Positions 53,953 to 63,054 of a stretch of 64,000 nucleotides of DNA are shown here, piece by piece. Below the pieces are notes generated by a model. The model was not told the origin of the DNA and made no database searches. It worked only from the letters and a program-made list of their open reading frames with translations. Source of the DNA: CAVUXJ01 sp963814975 (lineage in GTDB: Bacteria > Acidobacteriota > Vicinamibacteria > Vicinamibacterales > CAVVIG01); NCBI GenBank assembly GCA_963814975.1, contig CAWFFB010000030.1, positions 198,762-262,761 of the forward strand. The letters run 5' to 3'. The position numbers and the translations under genes are program-made. Position 1 is the first letter of the stretch, and each line of letters begins with the position of its first letter.

Positions 53953-53983
53953 ACGAGCCTGGCGTGCCGCGGCATCAACTACT

Positions 53984-54000
53984 TCTGCCGTTGCGGCAGA
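53984..54000. terminator. Perfect 7-bp hairpin
   Basis: TCTGCCG-TTG-CGGCAGA lies between the IS3 end and the DUF1552 fragment. No T-run. It may be a relic of an element end. Confidence 0.4.
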
Positions 54001-54044
54001 TCTAATCGTCGCCGCGCACTGGCGTTCGGGTAAGATTCGTCGCT

Positions 54045-54364
54045 AGCTGGATCTGAACCGGTATCACTGTCGGACGACGGCGTATCTCGCGGAAAGCTCA
54101 AGGGGATCCAGGAGGGCAACGGTAACCCTGCTGGACAATACGGTGATCATGTGGGGCATGGGTAACTCCTACCAGCACCAGGACTACGACGTGCCGCACT
54201 TCCTCATCGGCGGCAAGAATCCGGGGCTGCTAGCGAACCGTCACCTCGCCTATGAGCACAAGACGATCACCACCGGCAACCTGCTCGTTAGTGTGCTCGA
54301 GCTCTATGGCATCAAGAAGGACAAGCAGGGTGAGAGCACCGGTCCATTGCCGAAATTGCTGTAG
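54045..54364 (+). pseudogene. DUF1552 protein, C-terminal fragment with a frameshift
   Basis: First RYHCRTTAYLA and KLKGIQEGNG, then one base off LLDNTVIMWGMGNSYQHQDY, DVPHFLIGGKNPGLLANRHL, TTGNLLVSVLELYGIKKDKQ, ending ESTGPLPKLL. This order matches the end of DUF1552 proteins (secreted, about 430 residues, often next to DUF1592 proteins). The front three quarters are missing, probably removed when the IS elements arrived. Confidence 0.75.
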
Positions 54365-54510
54365 TTGAGGACGATCATTCACCAACTCTTGGCTGCCTCG
54401 CTTGGTGTGGATCCGCCTGCGCGGTCCTAGGGGGCGTCATCTCGCGCCTGACCCGCTGCTATGTCAACGGTGGCCCGGCGCTTGCGTCGGTGAGGTTGTC
54501 GTAGCGATTT

Positions 54511-55832
54511 ATGCCTCACCTGCCCACGTCAGAGCCGAAGGACCAGCTCGAGGCCATACTCGAGCGCGCGCTCACCGCATACCACCGCGACGAGCGACAT
54601 GGTGGTGCGCATTGGATCGACGAGCGGGTGCTCGACACCGAGCTGGTACCCGTCACGCGCGAGGCCTTTCGCGACGCCGACGATCTGCCGTCGGACGAAG
54701 ACGTCCTCCGGGTCTTCGCCGAGCCGCTCCAGCTGCTTGGCGAGGGCTACCACGTCATCGCCCTCGTCGAGCCCCGGCACCGGTTCGTCGTCAAGTACGC
54801 GAAGCACCCCGGGCCCGTCCCGCCGCTGGCGGCGCCGAGGCCGGCCTCTCGGGCGGCGTGGCAGTACGAACACGGTGTACGGGCAGACGGATCTCTGCAC
54901 CCGGCCATCTGGCAGCACATCCGCGCGTTCGAAGCGTACGGTCCGCTGGCCGTGCCCAGCCGGACCTACATCGCCGACGACACGCTCGTCTCGCTCTCCG
55001 ATGACGAGCGGCGGGCGCTGGAACGGTTCCGTGCGATCGGCATCGTGCGGTCGCTTGGCACGCCGCGTCTCGTTTCGATCGACTACCCTGACGATTTTCC
55101 GCAGGCCAAACGCGCGTCCGAAGGCCTGCGGCTGTCGGTCGTCATCGTGCAGCCGTTCGCGACACCGCTCGCGACCGCGATCGAGCGGGCGCTGCGGGCT
55201 GGCGATGCCAGGGCCGCGCGCGATCTTGAGGCGCGCTATCGCGACTTCACGCAGCAGCTGTGGCAGTGCGGCGTCTCGCACCTCGACTTCTCGATGCTGA
55301 ACATCGGCATCACCGGCTCAGGGCCCAACGAACGCCTGCAGATCTTCGATCCGCACATGGGTGTGATCGACGTCGCAGACGGTGCGCGGGAGGTTCACGA
55401 TCCGGTGTCTGTCCACCCAGTGTGGGAACGTTCCGTAGACAGCATCCTGCGCTCCTCCCGCGACGGCAGCCGCTGGGCGCTCTGGCGCGTGCAGCAGGAG
55501 GTGTCCGCCTCAGAGCACGTGCCGGTCGACTCGGCGGCTGAAGCGGCTGCCCTCGTGCGCGAGTTTCACGACGCGTCGGAGGGTATCGAGGAAGGACGCG
55601 GGTCGTTCGGCTTCGAACAATTCGACGAGAAATGGCGGCAGCGGCGAAGCCACGTCATCAATACGGTGATGCACACCCAGCTCTGGGCGCTCGTCAGGCA
55701 TCCGATAGGCAGGCTGCTGCGATCGGTGATCGACTCCACGACGCGCGACGCGGTGTACGACCGATCGGTCCCCGTGCTCGGCATGCACGACGAGCAGCCG
55801 CTACGCCCAGTTCCGGGCGGGCGTGAAGGTCT
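54511..55832 (+). CDS. Kinase-like (APH/protein-kinase fold) N-terminal part of a frameshifted multidomain phosphotransfer protein
   Basis: Starts at ATG 54511. Residues 60-290 look like an atypical kinase fold: FVVKYAKHP with Lys95, the catalytic-loop-like VSHLDFSMLNIGI (Asp259, Asn264) and a metal-binding IFDPHMGVID (Asp280) in place of DFG. Residues 290-430 are helical (VHPVWERSVDSIL, EQFDEKWRQRRSHVINTVMH). The frame stays open to 56460 but loses sense after about 55800, where the sequence continues one frame off (RYAQFRAGVKVYG) and again from 55833. The following segments carry PPP-phosphatase-like and HAD-like domains, so this was probably one protein of about 1200 residues. Substrate unknown. 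Confidence 0.65.
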
Positions 55833-56744
55833 ATGGCAGGCCATCCACTCATCCTGGCGGCAAATGTCTCGGAGAGCGGTTCCCAACTCGCGAAACACTG
55901 GGGAAGACTGCGGCTGCCTGCCGAACTCGATGTGCAGGACGACCCCGCCATCCACTATCACCTACGCGACATCTTCACCGGTGAGATGTACGTCCGGTCT
56001 GGAGACGAGTTGGCGAGGCGGGGCTTTAAAGTCGGGCTCGCGCCGCATGAATTGCACGTGCTTGAAGTTGAGGACGTCATCGTCGAGGACATGGCGGTTG
56101 AGCGCAGCCTGGCAGCGCACCGGGACGTCTCGAAGCTACTCAGCGATTGCACGAAGCGCGTGGGAGTGGTCGGCGATGTGCACGGCGAGCTGGAGGCGCT
56201 ACAGGAGGTCCTCCGGGCGCTCGGCTTCATCGACGAGTTCACTCACTGGGCCGCCAGGGACGGCACGCTCGTCTTCACCGGAGACATCGGGCACGGGCGG
56301 CATCTGCAGGCGGTCTTCGACTTCATTCACGGCCTTGCCGCCCAAGCGCACCGGCTGGGCGGCCGCATCGTGTGGACGCTCGGAAACCACGACCTGTACC
56401 TGGACCGCGAGGGCGGACAGGGTGGCGAGAACTCGCTCGGCTATCGCCTGTGGCCCCTGATCCGGGAGTCGGCGATTCGCCCCGACCGCCATCCAGGCCT
56501 GAGCGTCCAGGCCGCGTACTTCGAATATGGAAAGGTGTTCGTGCACGGCGGGATCCTGCCGAACATCGTGGAACTTGCCACGCGCGACCGAGGAGCATGC
56601 GACGCACAGACCGTCGCCGTCCTGGGTGAACGACGCGCTTCGCCAGACGCTCGTGGAGCGGGAGCGGATCAGCGCGCGCGATCTGCCCCACGAGATCTTT
56701 CACGTGGGGACCAGCCACACGCGGGAACAGCGCATGCCCGGTGA
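55833..56744 (+). CDS. Middle segment: beta domain plus first half of a PPP-like metallophosphatase
   Basis: The meaningful reading runs to about 56615. HPLILAANVSESGSQLAKHW and DIFTGEMYVRSGDEL form a small beta domain like the C-terminal sandwich of alpha-amylase-family proteins. Then the phosphatase motifs: VGVVGDVHGELEAL, LVFTGDIGHGRH, WTLGNHDLYLD and KVFVHGGILPNIVEL. A fourth region is in the next frame. After 56615 this frame is nonsense. The ATG at 55833 lacks a good ribosome-binding site, so it is more likely a continuation than an independent gene. Confidence 0.65.
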   Translation: MAGHPLILAANVSESGSQLAKHWGRLRLPAELDVQDDPAIHYHLRDIFTGEMYVRSGDELARRGFKVGLAPHELHVLEVEDVIVEDMAVERSLAAHRDVSKLLSDCTKRVGVVGDVHGELEALQEVLRALGFIDEFTHWAARDGTLVFTGDIGHGRHLQAVFDFIHGLAAQAHRLGGRIVWTLGNHDLYLDREGGQGGENSLGYRLWPLIRESAIRPDRHPGLSVQAAYFEYGKVFVHGGILPNIVELATRDRGACDAQTVAVLGERRASPDARGAGADQRARSAPRDLSRGDQPHAGTAHAR

Positions 56745-58158
56745 GATCGGGTACGAGCCGGCCGGCGTGTTCACGCCCGATCTTCGCGAGGTGGACCACT
56801 ACCGCTACCACGCAGATCTTCTGCCGCAGGTCATCGGGCACACCGCGAGCTTGCGGGGAGAGATCCGATACTCCCCCGGTTCGTGGCTCGCACGTGAATA
56901 CATCGCCGTCGACGTGGGCCGACAGCACGGGAGAGGGAACGGCGGGCTCCTCCTGACCGACTTCGGGTGGGTCGCCGTCACACCCGGCGGGCCGGCGCGG
57001 TTGGTTGAGGTGTCGCCGCTCTTCGTCGAACTGGCGCGCAAAGCCGCGAGCGAAACGCTCCAGGATGAGCAAAGCGAAGAACACTGGAAGGAGAAGCTCA
57101 CCGCCTATCTCCAGGTGACAAAGTCGAAACCCCGGACGCTTGTCGATGTCGAGAAGGCCCTGTTTGCGGACCTGTCGCCGGCGCAGGTCGTGTCGATCGA
57201 ACGGCTCCTGTCCAACATCCGGCGGACGGGCCAGTGCGTCGTGGTGACGGACCTCGACGAGATGTTGACGGCCTTCTCCGGAGACAGCAGCGAGGACGAC
57301 ACGATCCATGTGCTGAAGGACTACCTTACCGCCGGAGGGATTCTGCTGTTCTGCACCGACACGCCGTTCGATTGGCTCTATGTCCGGCTGCTGAGGCCGC
57401 TCATCATCGAGCTCGGCTCGAACAGCCGCCTGCTGTCACAGCTCCTGTTGAGTGTTTCAGGCGGCGCGGAGCTCCTCGTGTTCGAAGACGGCGCGTATCA
57501 AGTCATCGCGAGCGACACGCACCGCGGCCGGTCCGAAGGCTTTGATCTGCTCGTCGAACTCTCGAGGAACGGTCGCATACGCAGCGTGCCCGCACTGGAT
57601 CCGGCCGGCATCGTCTACATAGGCGACTCCACAGCAGTCGGCAGCTTCGATCCCACGTTCGCCGGTAAATCGGGCATTGCCATCAATGTCGGCGATGCCA
57701 TCCCCGAGTCGTCCGACCGACCGCTGCTGAACGTCCATCACAGCTACCGGCGCACGATCGACACGCTCATGGCGGCGACGGCGACCATGCGCGACACCGC
57801 CCGGTCCCACGCGGTTCAGCAGCCGTCACCGACCGAGGTCGCGGACGCGATGCTGTGGACGTTCGAGCACCCACAATTCGTGGCGGGATACCGGATTCGC
57901 GTGCGTGTCGATGGCAGCGGCTTCGTGCATGCGGGTGTCGCAGGTTCCGACGGCACGTGGAACCGCGTGTACAGAATGCCGCTGCTCCCCCGGCCTGGTG
58001 GCGGCTATGAGGCCGTGCTGCCAGCGGGCGTGAATGCATTCACGTTCTTCTGGACCGAAGCGCCGTGGACGCCTGGCCATCCCGGCCACTGGGAGCGGGA
58101 ACGCGGCCGCAGCGGAGTGTTCATGGCACGCGAGCCGCAGGGTGCTCCTGAAAGGTGA
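56527..58158 (+). CDS. C-terminal segment: rest of the PPP-like phosphatase, HAD-like domain and a beta-sandwich
   Basis: Meaningful from about 56620. LLPQVIGHTASLRGEI and EYIAVDVGRQHG complete the metal site of the PPP-like domain begun in the previous frame. Next a HAD-like fold: CVVVTDLDEMLTAF (nucleophile motif DxD), GGILLFCTDTPFDW and PAGIVYIGDSTAVGSFDPTF, then GIAINVGD. The last 110 residues (GYRIRVRVDGSGFVHAGVAG, YRMPLLPRPGGGYEAVLPAG) look like a carbohydrate-binding-type sandwich. The two shifts bring it back to the frame of the 54511 segment. Confidence 0.65.
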   Translation: MERCSCTAGSCRTSWNLPRATEEHATHRPSPSWVNDALRQTLVERERISARDLPHEIFHVGTSHTREQRMPGEIGYEPAGVFTPDLREVDHYRYHADLLPQVIGHTASLRGEIRYSPGSWLAREYIAVDVGRQHGRGNGGLLLTDFGWVAVTPGGPARLVEVSPLFVELARKAASETLQDEQSEEHWKEKLTAYLQVTKSKPRTLVDVEKALFADLSPAQVVSIERLLSNIRRTGQCVVVTDLDEMLTAFSGDSSEDDTIHVLKDYLTAGGILLFCTDTPFDWLYVRLLRPLIIELGSNSRLLSQLLLSVSGGAELLVFEDGAYQVIASDTHRGRSEGFDLLVELSRNGRIRSVPALDPAGIVYIGDSTAVGSFDPTFAGKSGIAINVGDAIPESSDRPLLNVHHSYRRTIDTLMAATATMRDTARSHAVQQPSPTEVADAMLWTFEHPQFVAGYRIRVRVDGSGFVHAGVAGSDGTWNRVYRMPLLPRPGGGYEAVLPAGVNAFTFFWTEAPWTPGHPGHWERERGRSGVFMAREPQGAPER

Positions 58159-58166
58159 AGAAACCA

Positions 58167-58400
58167 TGGCGCGAGATTCACTTCTCCCGGAAGAGGAGCC
58201 GGTTCGTCAGGCTGATGCGAGCGACGAAGGAAAACCAGCCGCCGGGCGCGGTGCTGGCCACCGATAACCGCCAGCTGATTCGCGAATGGGCAGCCAAGCG
58301 CGATGCGCAACCGGCCACGGGGGGAGGCCACTCCGTCAGGCCCGGCGACGGTCGACGTGCGGGACGGCGGTGCGGCTACCGTCCAGCACGAGGAATATCG
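58167..58400 (+). pseudogene. Decayed small gene of unknown family
   Basis: WREIHFSRKRSRFVRLMRAT, then ENQPPGAVLATDNRQLIREW and AAKRDAQPATG, after which a single-base shift gives EATPSGPATVDVRDGGAA. This has the composition of a conserved small soluble protein that has lost its C-terminal half. Family not recognised. It follows the HAD-like segment with a 4-base overlap at the stop of that gene. Confidence 0.4.
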
Positions 58401-58617
58401 CGGCCGGAATCCACACGATGAACGCGCTGAAGATGGGCACGACGGCGAGCTAAACGGATAGAATCACCAACCCAATCCAGCCGTTCAACAACAACTTCCT
58501 TGGTCGAACTTCGTGGCTGCCCGTTGGCTATGGAGTCCCTGTTCTGGACCGCCCGCAAGGATAATCACAGGACACCTCTTCGGTCGGCGTGAGCACCCGC
58601 TCTCGGCGCCGAAGCGG
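58401..58617. other. Non-coding stretch
   Basis: About 220 bases between a decayed gene and the 3' end of the AraC-type gene. No gene or terminator recognised. Confidence 0.35.
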
Positions 58618-59760
58618 CTACGATCGTGACCTACGATCCGCATCTGCGGGACGCTGCGGCGCCCCAGGGCCTGTTTGTCGCTCCTGAAGTCTTGGGTTCG
58701 ACGAGAAGACACTTTCCCGTTGGCGCTGGCGGAAAGCCCGCGGTGTTTCGTTGTGCCATCGCGCGAATGCCCTGTTGAAGGCGGCCGGCTCGGAGTAACC
58801 CAGCAAAGCCGCGACTTCGCCGATCGACAGCTTCGAGCTCGTCAAGTGGCGCTCAGCCACGTCCTTGCGTGCTCGGTCGAGCAATTGCTGGTACGAGATC
58901 CCGGCTACGGCAAGACGGCGCTGGAGTGACCGCACTGACATCGCAAGGTCTCGAGCTATCGCCCTGATGCGCGCGTCGCCTCCTCCGATGCGCGACGCCA
59001 GCGCTCGGCGCACTTCAAGAGCGATACCGTCCATTGCCGGAAGCCGCGCGATAGCCTCGTCAGCATGCTGCTGGAGCAAACGACCCAAGGTGGGGTCGCG
59101 CCGGCGGAGCGGAAGTTGAGACATCTCGCGCGAGAGCGCCCACCCATTCCACGACGCCCCGGCGTGCACGGGACAACCGAGCACCTGTTCCATCTCCGTT
59201 ATGTCATCCGGAGTGTGGCAGAAGCTCGCGTAGGCGCCGCGAAGCCGGCCTTCAGTTTCCTCTCGAAAGTGCAGCAGGTTGAGTGTCACAGTGAACTCGG
59301 CCGAGAGTGACGATTGACAATGCTCGAGTAGGACCCGAATCGGTTCCTCGTCTTCACGGAGGCTGGGAACGGATCGAGCCTCGGCGAGGCGCAGATAGCG
59401 CGCCAGGCGTGTGAGGCCCTCTCCCACGTTCTGGGAGGTCGCGATCACGTAGTCAATCAGCGAGAATGCCCCGAGCGGCGTCACCGTCGCCATCCGCATG
59501 CCCACATTGGTGATCCGCCGCTGTTCCAGCGCTCGGCGAAACATCGGGTCCCAGACCGCACGCGGTATGCGCGCGTCCGGGTCATCCAGATCAGCTCGAC
59601 CGATATCGGCCTGGACCAGCAAGGGCTCCATACAGAAGTTCAGCCGTTCGAGCGCATCGAAGAAGACGCGCGTACTGCTCGCAGGGTAGGACGATCGGAC
59701 CGCGGCCACCTGGTCGGGGGTTTTGGCGCGATTGGTCAAGCGATCGGCGCGTGCGGTCAT
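58618..59760 (-). CDS. AraC/XylS-family transcription regulator
   Basis: 380 residues from ATG 59760. The first 230 residues match the arabinose-binding-like sensory domain of the OruR/ArgR-type AraC proteins (RVFFDALERLNFCMEPLLVQ, LGAFSLIDYVIATSQNVGEG). The C-terminal double helix-turn-helix is IARDLAMSVRSLQRRLAVAG then QLLDRARKDVAERHLTSSKL and GEVAALLGYSEPAAFNRAFA, WHNETPRAFRQ. Divergent from an Ada-AlkA gene, 199 bases apart, which it may control. The C-terminal 40 residues after FRQ are not part of the domain and may be an extension. Confidence 0.9.
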   Translation of the reverse strand: MTARADRLTNRAKTPDQVAAVRSSYPASSTRVFFDALERLNFCMEPLLVQADIGRADLDDPDARIPRAVWDPMFRRALEQRRITNVGMRMATVTPLGAFSLIDYVIATSQNVGEGLTRLARYLRLAEARSVPSLREDEEPIRVLLEHCQSSLSAEFTVTLNLLHFREETEGRLRGAYASFCHTPDDITEMEQVLGCPVHAGASWNGWALSREMSQLPLRRRDPTLGRLLQQHADEAIARLPAMDGIALEVRRALASRIGGGDARIRAIARDLAMSVRSLQRRLAVAGISYQQLLDRARKDVAERHLTSSKLSIGEVAALLGYSEPAAFNRAFARWHNETPRAFRQRQRESVFSSNPRLQERQTGPGAPQRPADADRRSRS

Positions 59761-59959
59761 GGTCGGCGAAGGTCCTCCGCTGCGACGATTGTCCCATGCG
59801 GGTTCGGTGTCCTCAACCGCACATGGTCCCAGTTTCACCGCCCGATCCGAGATGGGGCGTACCGCGTCGGCCGATGCCGGCAGTTCCCGGTTCTCACCGC
59901 CTGGCGATGATGTCCGAAAACCGCTAGACACTCGGCGCGCCCGGGCGCAACGATCGGTC
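59761..59959. promoter_or_regulatory. Divergent promoter region between araC-type and ada-alkA genes
   Basis: 199 bases with no gene. It should hold both promoters and a regulator site. I see no clear boxes. Confidence 0.4.
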
Positions 59960-61435
59960 ATGGACCTCGATGTTGACGCGTGTTATCGCGCGTTCCGTAC
60001 TCGCGACCCGCGCTTCGACGGTCGGTTGTTCGGCGGGGTCAGGACAACGCGGGTCTATTGCCGGCCGATCTGCCCAGCACCGATGCCGAAACGGGAAAAC
60101 ATGACGTTCTACGCGACGGCAGCAGCGGCGCAGGAAGCTGGCTTCCGCCCGTGCCTGCGCTGTCGGCCGGAAACCGCGCCAGAGTTTGCCGCCTGGCGCG
60201 GGACGGCGAACACGGTATCGAGGGCGTTGGCGCTGATCGACCGGGGCGCACTCGATGAAGGCGGTATCGATCGGCTCGCCGAACGCCTGGGCGTCGGCGA
60301 GCGACAGCTCCGCCGGCTGTTTCGACAGCATCTCGGTGCGTCCCCCGTCTCGGTCGCGCAAACACGACGTGTCCTGTTGGCGAAGCAACTGATTCATGAG
60401 ACCCGCCTGCCGATGGCCGAAGTGGCGCTGGCGTCAGGATTCGGCAGCATCCGACGCTTCAACGAAATCTTCCAACGGCTCTTTGACCGTCCGCCATGGG
60501 CTCTGCGGCGCGCCACCGCCGCCGCATCGTCCAGACAGAATGGCGAAGTCACCATCGTTCTCGGCTATCGGCCCCCCTACGACTGGGCCGCGATGGTCGC
60601 GTTCCTCAAGGCTCGCGCCATCCCGGGTGTCGAGGTCGTCTTGAACGATCGATACGCGCGCACGATCGAGATCGCCGGGGTGCACGGCCTCGTCGCGGTG
60701 GAGCCCGCCTCCGGGCACGCGCTTCGGGTCGCGATGCGATTCTCACGGTTGTCGGCGCTGCCGACGATCATTGCGCGCGTGCGGCGCGTGTTCGATCTTG
60801 CCGCCGACCCGCAAGCGGTCAACGCGCAGCTCGGCGAGGATCCCATCCTCGCCCCTCTGGTGGCGGCGCGACCAGGTCTGCGGGTACCGGGTGCGTGGGA
60901 CGGGTTCGAGCTCGCCGTTCGGGCCGTGCTCGGTCAGCAAATCACGGTGGCCGCCGGAGTCGGCCTTGTAGGGAAGCTCGTGACGCGCTGCGGCGCGGCG
61001 CTGGCAGGCAGCAGCCTGAACACGGAGGGGCTGACCCATGTCTTTCCTCGTCCTGAACAGGTGGCGTCGGCGGACCTGACGGCGCTCGGGATGCCGCGGA
61101 TGCGCGCGGCGACGTTGGCGTCGCTCGCGGCGGCCGTTGTTGCGGATCCACACGTCCTTGGCGCCGGACGAACCCTGACGGAATGTGTGGCGCAGCTTCG
61201 TGCACTCCCCGGCATCGGCGAGTGGACCGCGCAGTACATCGCGATGCGTGAACTGCGCGAGCCAGATGCGTTCCCGGCCGGCGACATCGGCTTGTTGCGG
61301 GCGTTGACCGATTCGGAAGGCAAGAGGCTGACATCCGGTGAACTGCTCGCCATGGCCGAGCGCTGGCGGCCGTGGCGCGCCTACGCGGCGCAACACCTTT
61401 GGGCATCCGGCACGAGCGGGCGTCGCACGAATTGA
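59960..61435 (+). CDS. alkA: Ada-AlkA fusion: alkylation-repair regulator and 3-methyladenine DNA glycosylase II
   Basis: 491 residues, three parts. Residues 1-80: Ada-type zinc domain with four cysteines (Cys34, Cys38, Cys65, Cys68: RVYCRPICPAP, FRPCLRCRPE). Residues 90-180: AraC-type helix-turn-helix (DRLAERLGVGERQLRRLFRQ, MAEVALASGFGSIRRFNEIF). Residues 195-491: AlkA, with the helix-hairpin-helix LPGIGEWTAQYIAMRELREP and catalytic Asp in FPAGDIGLLRAL. Start at ATG 59960. It would sense methyl-phosphotriesters and remove alkylated bases. The O6-methylguanine transferase domain of Ada is absent, usual for this fusion. Confidence 0.93.
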   Translation: MDLDVDACYRAFRTRDPRFDGRLFGGVRTTRVYCRPICPAPMPKRENMTFYATAAAAQEAGFRPCLRCRPETAPEFAAWRGTANTVSRALALIDRGALDEGGIDRLAERLGVGERQLRRLFRQHLGASPVSVAQTRRVLLAKQLIHETRLPMAEVALASGFGSIRRFNEIFQRLFDRPPWALRRATAAASSRQNGEVTIVLGYRPPYDWAAMVAFLKARAIPGVEVVLNDRYARTIEIAGVHGLVAVEPASGHALRVAMRFSRLSALPTIIARVRRVFDLAADPQAVNAQLGEDPILAPLVAARPGLRVPGAWDGFELAVRAVLGQQITVAAGVGLVGKLVTRCGAALAGSSLNTEGLTHVFPRPEQVASADLTALGMPRMRAATLASLAAAVVADPHVLGAGRTLTECVAQLRALPGIGEWTAQYIAMRELREPDAFPAGDIGLLRALTDSEGKRLTSGELLAMAERWRPWRAYAAQHLWASGTSGRRTN

Positions 61436-61460
61436 ACACACGAGCCGCTGGAGCTTGACC

Positions 61461-62867
61461 ATGGCCACAGAGTCCCGTTATGACGTCGTCATTGTTGGCG
61501 CTCGGTGTGCCGGTGCAACGCTGGCGACGTTCGTTGCCCGAGCCGGGGCTTCCGTCTTGCTCCTCGATAAGGACCGGCTTCCGAGCGATCAGATCCTGTC
61601 GACTCACACGATCCATCCGCCAGGTCTGGACGTTCTCGACGACCTGGGTGTCGGCGACGCAGTCCGCGCGGTGGCGCCGCCGACGCATATTGTGCGCCTG
61701 CGAAAAAACGAGGCGTTCGTCGACATCGAGTTTCCCGATGAGAGAGCGGAGTACTGTCCCCGCCGGGCGCGGCTCGACGGTCTCCTGCAGGACGCGGCAG
61801 CGTCAGCGGGAGTCGAGGTCCTTGACCGAACGCGGGTGACATCGCTCCTACGCGACGGGGATCGTGTTGTCGGCGTGCGAGTCGCCGGGCCAACAGGTCA
61901 GGAGTGCGTGTTTCGCGCAAGCCTCGTTGTGGGAGCCGACGGCCGGCATTCCACGATCGCACGCCAGGTCGATGCCGAGGAGTACCTCGCGTATGATGCC
62001 CCGCGCGCGATGTATTGGGGCTATTGGAACGCTCCTGCGTTCTGGCGCACGGATCCCGCGTATCCATTCGGGATGTACGTCGCAAATACTGAGGGTCACA
62101 TCCGCGTGATCTTTCAGACCGATCACGATCAACTGCTGATCGGCAGCCTGCCGCCGGTGGAGCAGGCCATTAGGTGGCGCACCAATCCTGACGCAGCCCT
62201 TATCGCCGATCTGGCCTCGGATTCCACAACGGGCCCGCTGATCGCCGGGACAATGCCGGATGGGACGGTCCGCGGCACGCTGAAGGAACGGTACTTTTTT
62301 CGAAGAGGCGCCGGGAGCGGGTGGACGCTGGTGGGTGATGCTGGCCATCACAAGGAGTTCGTCATCGGAGACGGCATCACGGAGGCGCTTCTCCAGGCGC
62401 GTAATCTCGCCACGGCCGTTGCCCACGGAACCGACGCGGCGTTGATTCGGTGGTGGCGGGCGCGGGACGTCGAGGCGCTGCCGTACTTCTTTCTCGGGCA
62501 GGATGAAGGGGCGCTAGGGCCGCCTCCGGACCTTCAGCAAGTCGTCTTTGCTCGTGCAGCGAAGGTTTCCGCGCTGCGCGCCCGCCTGGCGGCCACGATG
62601 GAGCATCGACTCTCGCCCATTGAGACGTTCCCCGTTCGACACGTGCTTTGGTGGGCGCTCGGGGCCACACTCCGGGGATCGCCACGGGTCCTGCTACAGT
62701 TCATCGCGAAGGGTAAACGTGGGTCAGCCATCGAACGCGAGCTGCGCCTGCGTCGACGGCTTCTCGCAGAGGCGGAGGCCGCCGAGGCTCGAGCCATACC
62801 GACAGACATGAGCCCGGGGAGCGGAGTTCTGCCGCGAGCCGCGGAATTCAAGAAAGCGCGGACTTAG
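61461..62867 (+). CDS. FAD-dependent oxidoreductase (geranylgeranyl-reductase/halogenase-like)
   Basis: 468 residues from ATG 61461. FAD motif VVIVGARCAGATLATFVARA, then LDKDRLPSDQILSTHTIHPP, the DG motif GADGRHSTIA and the second motif LVGDAGHHKEFVIGDGITEA. The sequence is typical of the NAD(P)/FAD-dependent oxidoreductases found across Actinobacteria and Acidobacteria whose substrates are mostly unknown. The 25-base gap to ada-alkA suggests cotranscription. The lysine of flavin-dependent halogenases is not seen. Confidence 0.85.
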   Translation: MATESRYDVVIVGARCAGATLATFVARAGASVLLLDKDRLPSDQILSTHTIHPPGLDVLDDLGVGDAVRAVAPPTHIVRLRKNEAFVDIEFPDERAEYCPRRARLDGLLQDAAASAGVEVLDRTRVTSLLRDGDRVVGVRVAGPTGQECVFRASLVVGADGRHSTIARQVDAEEYLAYDAPRAMYWGYWNAPAFWRTDPAYPFGMYVANTEGHIRVIFQTDHDQLLIGSLPPVEQAIRWRTNPDAALIADLASDSTTGPLIAGTMPDGTVRGTLKERYFFRRGAGSGWTLVGDAGHHKEFVIGDGITEALLQARNLATAVAHGTDAALIRWWRARDVEALPYFFLGQDEGALGPPPDLQQVVFARAAKVSALRARLAATMEHRLSPIETFPVRHVLWWALGATLRGSPRVLLQFIAKGKRGSAIERELRLRRRLLAEAEAAEARAIPTDMSPGSGVLPRAAEFKKART

Positions 62868-62880
62868 AAGCAAGCCGGCA

Positions 62881-63054
62881 ATGCGCATGCCGTCGCCTCC
62901 ACGGATCCTGATTGTCGGTGGCGGAATCGCGGGTCTCGCACTCGGCCGAGCCCTGCAAGAGCAGGGTGTCGTTAAGGATTCGCTGCCTTCGTGGAACAAG
63001 GTTCGATCAACGAAGTGGGGTGGCGTTTTCAGCCGTTTGGAATCAACGGCTTGA
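62881..63054 (+). pseudogene. N-terminal stub of a class A flavin monooxygenase
   Basis: ATG 62881 opens MRMPSPPRILIVGGGIAGLA, then LGRALQEQGV, the FAD fingerprint of a PHBH-type monooxygenase. From about 62975 the reading is foreign and it stops at 63052, two bases before an MVDQ repeat. A normal protein is about 380-400 residues. 57 codons in all, cut by the repeat-bearing segment. Confidence 0.7.

Noticed and set aside
54511..58158. Three independent complete genes
   Set aside because: The phosphatase domain is divided across the 56615 shift and the 55833 ATG has no ribosome-binding site, so separate genes are less likely than one broken gene.
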